Made by a program: the position numbers and the translations under genes. The notes below the pieces were generated by a model. It saw only the letters and a program-made list of their open reading frames with translations. It searched no databases and was not told the origin of the DNA. From positions 438 through 48,530 of the forward strand of contig NZ_QZVT01000016.1 in NCBI RefSeq assembly GCF_003602275.1: a DNA stretch of 48,093 nucleotides. Direction: 5' to 3'. The DNA is from Arthrobacter cheniae (GTDB taxonomy: Bacteria > Actinomycetota > Actinomycetes > Actinomycetales > Micrococcaceae). Shown in pieces: positions 42,120 to 48,093 of this stretch. Numbering within the stretch: the first letter of the stretch is position 1; every line of letters begins with the position of its first letter.

Positions 42120-42151
42120 TTGTCTATAGGAACATCTCCCCCGGCCGCCGC
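42120..42151 (+). repeat. 32-bp direct repeat, right copy
   Basis: TTGTCTATAGGAACATCTCC followed by CCCGGCCGCCGC, preceded by GGGG. It pairs with 41088-41119. The GGGG start and the length recall a Tn3-type terminal repeat, but no transposase is near. Confidence 0.7.
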
Positions 42152-42286
42152 CGGACACGCTGACGCGACCACCACACCCAGCCACGAGCTGCACCTACCG
42201 CACAACACTGACCGGGAACCACCGCCGGGACTGACAGGGCCGGCCCGTACAGTGACAACCAAGCCACCAACGAGGAAGAGGCACCT

Positions 42287-42502
42287 ATGGGACCCACGGA
42301 CTACATCGCGCAACCGGCCTCGAGCATCACCATGACGAAGCCGTTCAGCGAGAGCCTGAGCCTCCACACACCTAAGCTCGCAACCCCCACCGCCGAGGAC
42401 CTGCTCGAGGACCGCCTGAAGGCCGAGCCCGTCACGTTCTCCCACCCAGTGCGCGTGGACCTCACCTGGACGCCGGCAGCAGACAAGGATCTCTTCGGGT
42501 AG
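42287..42502 (+). CDS. Small hypothetical plasmid protein, 71 residues
   Basis: The ATG at 42287 (GAAGAGG upstream) opens an acidic frame (MGPTDYIAQPASSITMTKPF, EDLLEDRLKAEPVTFSHPV) with no recognised family. It is followed 29 bp later by a strong terminator, which supports it as a transcribed gene. Confidence 0.5.
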   Translation: MGPTDYIAQPASSITMTKPFSESLSLHTPKLATPTAEDLLEDRLKAEPVTFSHPVRVDLTWTPAADKDLFG

Positions 42503-42531
42503 ATACGCCCGAGCAACACCAAGCCCCATTT

Positions 42532-42562
42532 AGGGCGGCACAACCACCGGTTGTGCCGCCCT
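42532..42562 (+). terminator. Terminator before leader copy 3
   Basis: A perfect 14-bp stem (AGGGCGGCACAACC, 42532-42545, with 42549-42562) with a 3-nt loop is followed by TCTTC-like pyrimidines. It insulates the third leader from upstream transcription. Confidence 0.88.
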
Positions 42563-42567
42563 TCTTC

Positions 42568-42978
42568 ATGCCGGCACCCGTAGACGGCCGGCGGTTGTCG
42601 TGCTTCCCTGGTTTCCGCGAAGGCTCCAACCAGGGCAATGGTCCTTCGCTTCGCTTCGGCCTGTCACCGTCCCGGCTGCTCCTTCGTCGCATCCGAGCCG
42701 GGATGTTTTTTGTCTGCTGTCCTTCCGATTGTGCGCCCCCGCTCCACACCATCAATCGGCTACGCCGACGTCACCGGCCACAAAGCCTCTCCGGCGCTCC
42801 TGCGTCGCTTATTTCCTTCGAGGTTTCTACCCGCCTCCGCCCTTCGGGGTTGAACACTGCTCCGTCGGGGACGAGCGAGCGAGTTCGCCAGCAGGCAAAA
42901 AACAACGGGGGAAGGGCCAAGTACCAGCTGGCTCACCACAGGCTCTCTCCCCACCTCGTGACCGAAGGAGCACCAACC
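42568..42978 (+). promoter_or_regulatory. Structured leader element, copy 3
   Basis: The third copy, ending at the ATG of the ParB-like gene. Stems: CCCGGCT with AGCCGGG (perfect here, partly kept with A-U and G-U pairs in copy 1), TCGGC-TAC-GCCGA (42756-42768), ACCC (42829-42832) with GGGT (42847-42850), and GCGAG-CGAG-TTCGC where the C to T change keeps a G-U pair. The ParB frame is open through the element by chance, but one-base differences from copy 2 (near 42848 and 42921) show it is not coding. The element begins just after a terminator, so its own promoter must lie inside. Confidence 0.78.
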
Positions 42979-44319
42979 ATGACCAGCACCACAGCTGTCC
43001 TCGAACACCTCGACCCAACCCAGCTCACCATCGACGCCAACGTGCGCGCCGACGTCCGGCTCGATCCTGAGTTCCTTGCCTCCATCAAGCAGCACGGCGT
43101 CCTCCAGCCCGTCGTCGCCCACCGCACCGAGGCCGGTGTGCACGTCCTGTACGGGCAGCGGCGCACCCTTGCCGCCGTCGAAACCGCCCAACCCACCATG
43201 CCCGTCTACGTCGTCGCCTCACTGACGGAAGCAGACCGGTTGGTGCAACAGATGGTCGAGAACGACCAGCGCCTGGCCCTGAACGACCGGGACCGCACCG
43301 AAGCGTTCCACCAGCTGTCCCTCATGGGCATCACGGCCGCGCAGATCGCCAAGAAGACCGGCACGAAGAAGACCACCGTGGAAACCGCGCTGAAGGTCCG
43401 CGCCAACACCACGGCCACCGAAGCTCTTACAGCCGGGTGGACGTTGGAGCAGTCAGCGGCGCTGGAGGAGTTCAGTGACGAGGAGGCGACCGTGAAGCGC
43501 CTGCAGCACATCCTCGAGGTCCAGCCCGAGCAGTTCGACCACCAGGTCGCCTACCTCCGCGCCGAGCGCAGCACCGCCCGCCTCATCGCGGCGGCCACGA
43601 CCGAGCAGGAAGCCCTCGGCAACACCGTCGTCGATGGTGCCGGGTACGGAATGCCGGAGCACCAGCACCCCCACATGCTGCTGCGAGCAGACGGCGAGAA
43701 AGCGACGAAGGACGACGCGAATGCCGTGGTTATTAGCACGACCTACCGGAACGAGGTTCAGGTGACCGCGGTGATCGCGAACTTCCGGGACCATGGGTTC
43801 ACGATCCGCGAAGGACTCGGTATGAGCCCCACGGCAGGCCAGTCAGGGCCGATGACGGACGCGCAGAAGGAGGAGCGCCGCACGGTGATCCAGAACAATA
43901 AGAAGTGGGACGCCGCGACCGAGGTCAGGCAGGGATGGCTGACGACCCTGCTGGGGCGGAAGACCCCGCCGAAGGGCTGGGCGCAGTTCACAGCCACGAC
44001 GCTCGCCAACTACGGCAACAGCATCGCCCGGGCGACGGCGCAGAAGCACGAACTCGCCGCCAGCCTCGCGGGTGTCACCGACCCCGACTACCGGGCGTAC
44101 CGGGCCCTGGTGGAGAAGCCGACCACGAATCCTGACAAGGCGGTCCTGGCGATGATGCTCGCCGCGCACGAGGCGGACCTCAGCCGCGAATCATGGCGAC
44201 GCCCCGGCCCACAGGCCGCCTACTACCTTTTTCAGCTCGAGGAGTGGGGGTACACCCTCAGCGAAGTCGAGTCCCTGATCACCGAGCACGCCATGAAGGA
44301 CACCAAGACCGCCGAGTAA
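42979..44319 (+). CDS. ParB/Spo0J-like DNA-binding protein (large form)
   Basis: This 446-residue protein has an N-terminal ParB/sulfiredoxin-like nuclease-fold domain (LTIDANVRADVRLDPEFLAS, IKQHGVLQPVVAHRTEAG, YGQRRTLAAVE as the GERRxRA-type motif, MVENDQRLALNDRDR), then a helix-turn-helix (MGITAAQIAKKTGTKKTTVE). The C-terminal half is unusual, charged and helical (DAATEVRQGWLTTLLGRKTP, SLAGVTDPDYRAYRALVEKP). ParB-like proteins act in partition, but long forms on conjugative plasmids are also leading-region genes with transcription or nuclease roles. No parA is nearby. ATG has AAGGAG upstream and follows leader copy 3. Confidence 0.85.
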   Translation: MTSTTAVLEHLDPTQLTIDANVRADVRLDPEFLASIKQHGVLQPVVAHRTEAGVHVLYGQRRTLAAVETAQPTMPVYVVASLTEADRLVQQMVENDQRLALNDRDRTEAFHQLSLMGITAAQIAKKTGTKKTTVETALKVRANTTATEALTAGWTLEQSAALEEFSDEEATVKRLQHILEVQPEQFDHQVAYLRAERSTARLIAAATTEQEALGNTVVDGAGYGMPEHQHPHMLLRADGEKATKDDANAVVISTTYRNEVQVTAVIANFRDHGFTIREGLGMSPTAGQSGPMTDAQKEERRTVIQNNKKWDAATEVRQGWLTTLLGRKTPPKGWAQFTATTLANYGNSIARATAQKHELAASLAGVTDPDYRAYRALVEKPTTNPDKAVLAMMLAAHEADLSRESWRRPGPQAAYYLFQLEEWGYTLSEVESLITEHAMKDTKTAE

Positions 44320-44334
44320 CGGGGGAGCGGGGGA

Positions 44335-44369
44335 CAGAGGCGGCAAGGCACGAGGCCCTGCCGCCTCTG
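44335..44369 (+). terminator. Terminator after the ParB-like gene
   Basis: An 11-bp perfect stem CAGAGGCGGCA (44335-44345) with 44359-44369 and a 13-nt loop, 16 bp after the stop. Confidence 0.8.
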
Positions 44370-44469
44370 CGCGGACCCTGCGCCCTCTGCTAGACGTTCA
44401 GTGGACCGCTTATCCAGTCGACCTCCTGCCCCCGGTCACGAACCAGTAGGGAAATCGCACTTGGATCTC

Positions 44470-44568
44470 TTCACATCAGGGGGCCAGTGTGGTCCACCCA
44501 GTGGGGGAGGATCACGGCCTGGTGGATACGATGCACGCACGGCTCCCGGCGGTACTGGAGCCCTATAG
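44470..44568 (+). pseudogene. Possible C-terminal remnant of a second small ParB gene
   Basis: One frame reads TSGGQCGPPSGGGSRPGGYD and GGTGAL before a TAG at 44566, recalling the end of the gene at 30866 (GRKWDPVAPGALRPGRR ... NRAL, TAG). The TAG is followed by the same paired hairpins as at 31125. Similarity is weak in the protein part and clear in the stop-plus-hairpin part. Confidence 0.3.
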
Positions 44569-44569
44569 A

Positions 44570-44625
44570 TTTCCTTGTCACGAGGAAAACCCGGAAGCGA
44601 GACCGTGTGGTGCGGTCTCGCTTCC
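44570..44625 (+). terminator. Paired-hairpin terminator, copy B
   Basis: Hairpin 1: TTTCCT (44570-44575) with AGGAAA (44583-44588), perfect. Hairpin 2: GGAAGCGAGACCG (44593-44605) with 44613-44625, 13-bp perfect, loop TGTGGTG, then ACCCATT. Same design as copy A at 31125-31187 with paired substitutions in both stems. Confidence 0.75.
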
Positions 44626-44663
44626 ACCCATTAACAAGGCAGTTCAGTCCAGCGCGCGTTGTC

Positions 44664-45083
44664 CTACTCCTCAGGTGGCGCGGGTGTAACCGCACTAAGC
44701 CATACCCAGCCCTCGCGCTGAATCTTGATGAGAGGTTCGAGGAATCGAATCTTCACAGCCGTGTGGGTGTACGCGATTGCGTGGGCTTGTATACGGATTG
44801 CCTTTGATGGGTAGCGAATCCACGCGTACACCCTGCGTGGCTCGGGGAAGTCAATGGGTCGGCAGTTCTCGACGTCGAGCTCGGCCGCGGTGAGCATGAT
44901 CAGTTCCTCACGCATGACGAACTCCTCGATCCGCTCGTCCATCCGCTTGGCGTAGTAGACGGCGTGATTTTTGTTCTGGCCCACGCACGGACAGTACGAG
45001 ATTGCGCCGACAATCAGGTCGGCGTACTTCTCTGGCTTCTCTGTCCTAACCCCGCGCTCATGGAGGCTGTGCACGTCCACCAT
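44664..45083 (-). CDS. Hypothetical protein, about 139 residues
   Basis: Counted from ATG 45083 the protein reads MVDVHSLHERGVRTEKPEKY, ISYCPCVGQNKNHAVYYAKR, MDERIEEFVMREELIMLTAA and FPEPRRVYAWIRYPSKAIRI. The frame upstream of 45083 is an artefact of the neighbouring lipoprotein gene. No family is recognised. Alternating strands and helices and one CPC motif are seen. Confidence 0.5.
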   Translation of the reverse strand: MVDVHSLHERGVRTEKPEKYADLIVGAISYCPCVGQNKNHAVYYAKRMDERIEEFVMREELIMLTAAELDVENCRPIDFPEPRRVYAWIRYPSKAIRIQAHAIAYTHTAVKIRFLEPLIKIQREGWVWLSAVTPAPPEE

Positions 45084-45282
45084 TCGCTTGAGGTGAGCTT
45101 CCCCGTGTCGGTGACTTAGGTGGGTGTGTGCAGGAGGTCCCTTGGTTCCTGCTGTCCATTTGGGTGCGGGAAAAGCAGCGGAGCGTGGGGGAGCTTTTGC
45201 CGTGCCCCTGTGGTCAGGAGGCGCGTCGACCCTCGACCCGGTGGTGATCCGGCGGACCTGTTTGTCGGTGGTTGGGCCAGTC

Positions 45283-46161
45283 CTAGGGTGCGGCGAGGGG
45301 TGTAAAGGTAGCTCCGTTGTCGCTGGAAACTTCGATTCCTTCGGCGGTGGCGACCCAGATGCGATGTGTGTCGTCGTTGGTGTGTGCTGCGGCGATGGCT
45401 GCCGGTTCTCCCTGGATGGAGCCTCGCTGTGCCCAGGTGAGGCCGGCATCGACGCTGGTGTGGATTGTTCCGTCGGGGGTGACGCCGATGGCGGTATTGC
45501 CGGCAAAGGTCGTGAAGATCATGAGGGGAGCGTCCGGCACGGTTTCCCAGGTTGTTCCGTTGTCCTCTGACCGGTACAGGCCTTGTTCGGTGGTGGCGAG
45601 TACGGTTCCGCTGCTGGCGGCGGCGAGGTTATAGGCAGGTACCTCATCCGTGGTGACAGTCCAGTGATGTCCGTCAGGGCTTGTGAGGATCTGGCCTTCG
45701 TGACCGATGAGACCGTCGTTGGTTGCAGCGAGGGAGTGGAAGTCCGTTTCGCCTTGGCGGGACACAGGCTTCCAGGTGCGGCCGTCATCGGTGCTCGTGA
45801 TGAGACCGACCGGGTTGGGAAGCTCGGTGCCTGGTCCGGGATGCCCTGACGCGTAGAGGGTTCCATCGCCGGTGCTGGTGAAACCCATAAGGTCGATCGA
45901 CGGGCCGACCTGCTGGGCGGGAGACTGGGTGACGTTGAACAGTCCGTCGTGTGTGGCGAGCAGGATGCGGTTGGTACCCGGGTCGACGCTCATTCCGTGG
46001 ATGTGCCCGGACGGGTACCCGGCCGTGGCCGTCGGGCCCGCCGACATCGAATCCGGTGCAGAAGTCGATGTGGAGGTCGTAGTGGTGGTGCAGGCGCTGA
46101 GCAGCACGGCAAGGGCTGCGGTCAGGCCAAGGCGTGCGGTGCGGGACAGGGACGAAGACAA
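45283..46161 (-). CDS. F510_1955-family glycosylhydrolase-like lipoprotein (BNR/sialidase-type propeller)
   Basis: A secreted lipoprotein of about 292 residues. The signal peptide ends in the lipobox LLSAC, followed by a Thr/Ser-rich linker. The mature part is a beta propeller with repeated S-x-D-x-G-x-T-W Asp-box motifs (TSTDDGRTWKPV, RSEDNGTTWETV, TSVDAGLTWAQ, SSDNGATFTPL) and the opening GYPSGHIHGMSVDPGTNRI of the F510_1955 family. The start TTG 46161 is chosen because AAGGA lies 7 bp upstream and it gives a normal signal peptide; ATG 46191 is an alternative. Such genes cluster with DUF305 and DUF6153 genes near copper resistance. Hydrolase activity is doubtful. Confidence 0.82.
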   Translation of the reverse strand: MSSSLSRTARLGLTAALAVLLSACTTTTTSTSTSAPDSMSAGPTATAGYPSGHIHGMSVDPGTNRILLATHDGLFNVTQSPAQQVGPSIDLMGFTSTGDGTLYASGHPGPGTELPNPVGLITSTDDGRTWKPVSRQGETDFHSLAATNDGLIGHEGQILTSPDGHHWTVTTDEVPAYNLAAASSGTVLATTEQGLYRSEDNGTTWETVPDAPLMIFTTFAGNTAIGVTPDGTIHTSVDAGLTWAQRGSIQGEPAAIAAAHTNDDTHRIWVATAEGIEVSSDNGATFTPLAAP

Positions 46162-46335
46162 CGGGCAGTCCTTATATGGGTCGAAGCTCATTAGTTGGTG
46201 AGTGGTCGAAACGGTGCCGGTGCGGATGGAACGGGGACACCCACACCGGCACCTGTCAGAGGGCAATCACATCCCTTGGATCAAATCCTCTCGGGTCTGA
46301 ATCAAGGGATGGACTGCGAAGTGGAGCTGGTATGG

Positions 46336-47076
46336 TCAGAGGCCCGCGAGGAGCTCTTTCATCTCGTCGATTTCGGCTTGCTGGGTGTCGACGATGGTTT
46401 CGGCCAGCTCGATCGCTTCCGGGTTCTCGCCGTCAGTGATCTCGGTCTGGGCCATGCCGATTGCGCCCTCGTGGTGGGCTGTCATGGAGTCGAGGAACAT
46501 GCGGGATGCCTCGGTGCCTTCGGCGGAGTCAAGTTCGGACATCTGGTCCTCGCTCATCATTCCCTCCATGCTTCCCATGGACGCGGAGTCAGAGTCAGTG
46601 TCTGATTCGGAGTCGGATCCCATTCCCGATCCCATGGTGCTCATGGAGTGGCCCTCTGAGCCGCCTTCGGGCTCCATGGGCTCACCCCAGGCCTCCAGCC
46701 AGCCGGTCATGGTCTCGATCTCAGGTCCTTGGGCGTCCTTGATCTTCGTCGCGAGAGCCGTGATGTCGGGGCTGATGCCGTCCTTGGCGAGCATCATGTC
46801 GCTCATCTCCACGGCCTGCTTGTGATGGGGAATCATCATCTGCGCGAACATGACGTCCGCGTCATTGTGCTCCTCAGATACAGCGGCCGAACTGGTGCTT
46901 GTCGACGCGTCAGTGGACGGGGACGTTTCAGCGGCCGCGCTCGAGGCAGGGGCTGCAGCTTCGGTGCTGGTGGTGTCAGTGCTGGTGCTGGTGGTGTCGC
47001 CGGAGTCGGTGCCGCAGGCGGAGAGGGTGAGGGCCGTTGTGAGGCTCAGGGCGGCAAGGGACAGGTAATGCTTCAT
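46336..47076 (-). CDS. DUF305-domain lipoprotein
   Basis: A 246-residue lipoprotein: signal peptide with lipobox TLSAC, Ser/Thr/Ala/Asp-rich linker, then two ferritin-like DUF305 halves marked by MFAQMMIPHHKQAVEMSDMM and MFLDSMTAHHEGAIGMAQTE. A Met/Ser/Asp-rich segment (GHSMSTMGSGMGSDSESD, then MGSMEGMM) separates them; Met-rich stretches and His pairs suit copper binding outside the membrane. ATG 47076 is preferred over the in-frame TTG at 47094. Same strand as the F510_1955 and DUF6153 genes. Confidence 0.88.
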   Translation of the reverse strand: MKHYLSLAALSLTTALTLSACGTDSGDTTSTSTDTTSTEAAAPASSAAAETSPSTDASTSTSSAAVSEEHNDADVMFAQMMIPHHKQAVEMSDMMLAKDGISPDITALATKIKDAQGPEIETMTGWLEAWGEPMEPEGGSEGHSMSTMGSGMGSDSESDTDSDSASMGSMEGMMSEDQMSELDSAEGTEASRMFLDSMTAHHEGAIGMAQTEITDGENPEAIELAETIVDTQQAEIDEMKELLAGL

Positions 47077-47260
47077 ATCAGTCAGATCCTTCAAAGCTCA
47101 GATGGGTGTGCTGTCAGTCGCTTCCGCCCGAAAAAGGTGAGGGGCGGGCAGCAAGTGCCGGCTGTGCCGTCGATCCAGGTTGGATATGTCGAGGCGACGC
47201 AGCGGGCACGCGAGAAAGCTGGCCCTTGCCACCGGTTGTGATGGGTGTGGGCCGCGGATT

Positions 47261-47839
47261 CTAGGTGCGACTGATGCAGAGGTTAGTCAGTGAAGGGGTG
47301 GGCGCTGGTCGGGATGCCCAGTACGTCACGGGTGGTCCACGCCGGATCAGCGAAGATATCAGGCCTCGTGCGGTCGGGGTGAGGAGCCAGGCGATGCCCA
47401 CGAGGACCACTGCCAGCACGCACATGCTCAGCGCCATCTCATCTGCGCAGTTCTCACCGCACCCTGCAGCCACTGTGTGATCGGATGAATCACCGACCGG
47501 AGAAGTTATTGCAGCCAGGACCTGCCCAGTAGGCCCGGCATGGGCGTGATCTGGTGAGGTTGCTGCGTGAGATACCGGGGCTTGGTCAGCGGTGGTCGCT
47601 GCGGACACTGTCCGCGCGTCAGTGGAGCTCACTGTAGAGCTGAAGGTGGTCGGGCCGGCGCTGTGGTGGGCCGTAGACCCGTGACCGCCCATCCATACGT
47701 GCATGGCGAGGATCCCGACGATCACTGCGGTCAGACCGATAAACGAGAGCAAGGTAGGGAGTAGAGACGGAAATAGGGAGGTCAAGGGTCTGGGCGGCAG
47801 TGCGTGAACACGCTGCGTCGTGCTGTTTCTCGTTGTCAT
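47261..47839 (-). CDS. DUF6153-like membrane protein
   Basis: This 192-residue protein has one N-terminal membrane helix (LLSFIGLTAVIVGILAMHVW), a His/Ser-rich external part (MGGHGSTAHHSAGP, SPDHAHAGP), then GCGENCADEMALSMCVLAVV leading into a second helix and a basic tail with PPVTYWASRPAP. This layout matches DUF6153 proteins found next to DUF305 genes. His and Cys clusters suggest metal binding, probably copper. ATG 47839 follows AAGGACGG. Confidence 0.7.
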   Translation of the reverse strand: MTTRNSTTQRVHALPPRPLTSLFPSLLPTLLSFIGLTAVIVGILAMHVWMGGHGSTAHHSAGPTTFSSTVSSTDARTVSAATTADQAPVSHAATSPDHAHAGPTGQVLAAITSPVGDSSDHTVAAGCGENCADEMALSMCVLAVVLVGIAWLLTPTARGLISSLIRRGPPVTYWASRPAPTPSLTNLCISRT

Positions 47840-48093
47840 CGCTGTCACCGTCCTTCCCTTCGCTGTTCCCGTCATTCCGGTCTGGGATCCCGGTCGGTCA
47901 TCCGCACAGTGATCCCATTTCGCGTTTTACGTCGAGTCCGGTGCATTGTCGGTATCGCTTATTTGTGGTGTTAAGCGTAACCAGATGCGCACTTGGGTGC
48001 CGATCTTGATTAACGAACGGGTCATCGATCATGTTCGGCACCCGTGACGACTCTCACGTACAGGGGCGCTCCTAGTGGGTGTTGATTCGTTCC
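47840..48093. other. Upstream region of the DUF6153 cluster
   Basis: Presumed promoter region of the leftward cluster. No operator was recognised, and the window ends here. Confidence 0.3.

Noticed and set aside
42553..42978. N-terminal extension of the ParB-like protein through the leader
   Set aside because: The frame is open by chance. It is not kept in the other two leader copies, and the ATG at 42979 has a good ribosome-binding site.
44664..45506. Full 280-codon minus-strand frame
   Set aside because: The part beyond 45083 overlaps the lipoprotein gene out of frame and is Pro/Ser/Thr-rich shadow sequence, so only 44664-45083 is kept.

Overview
The window is high-GC DNA with GTG starts, hairpin terminators without U-tracts and actinobacterial protein families (ANTAR regulators, DUF4192, DUF6153, a CgArsR-type ArsR). 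This suggests an Arthrobacter-like member of the Micrococcaceae (inference; there is no rRNA or tRNA to confirm it). Two ParB-type proteins, ssb, an umuDC pair, an nrdH-like redoxin, two insertion sequences and metal-resistance islands point to a plasmid or a plasmid-derived accessory region. No replication initiator, relaxase or ParA is visible.

Layout. About 0.5-3.2 kb: a decayed Old Yellow Enzyme (OYE) copy, an ArsR-type repressor and a divergent intact OYE reductase. 3.8-7.3 kb: a KimA-like APC permease and a TrkH/KtrB potassium channel subunit. 7.4-16.3 kb: a decaying sensory island with glyoxalase-fold and DUF1905 proteins, PAS-ANTAR, GAF-ANTAR fragments, a GAF protein, an HPt-like protein, a GNAT-like protein and four copies of a small unnamed domain. 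16.6-19.7 kb: a translationally coupled operon of acyl-CoA dehydrogenase, PIG-L deacetylase/methyltransferase and glycosyltransferase. 20-22.7 kb: hypothetical genes and a broken chloramphenicol-phosphotransferase-like gene. 22.85-24.65 kb: an IS30-family element. 25-33 kb: a mostly plus-strand plasmid module (HNH protein, umuDC, nrdH-like, ssb, a small ParB, DUF4192). 33.2-34.45 kb: a frameshifted IS110-family element. 34.5-41 kb: divergent arsenic-resistance operons. 41.1-42.15 kb: a MerR/thioredoxin-fold cassette between 32-bp direct repeats. 42.3-44.6 kb: a further plasmid block with a large ParB-like gene. 44.7-47.9 kb: a lipoprotein/DUF305/DUF6153 cluster of the kind seen near copper resistance.

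The most unusual signal is a roughly 410-bp noncoding element present three times (27937-28353, 31468-31879, 42568-42978). Each copy ends at the start codon of a different plasmid gene, and the copies show compensatory base changes in short stems, so they look like a structured leader RNA or a folded single-stranded-DNA promoter. The neighbouring genes (ssb, umuDC, ParB-like) resemble the cargo of conjugative leading regions, where single-stranded promoters are known in F-type plasmids. Other notable points are a UmuD homologue lacking both catalytic residues, three reading frames interrupted by one in-frame TAG each, a possible IS110 bridge RNA, a Cys-rich tail on the ars flavoprotein, and a paired-hairpin terminator found twice.
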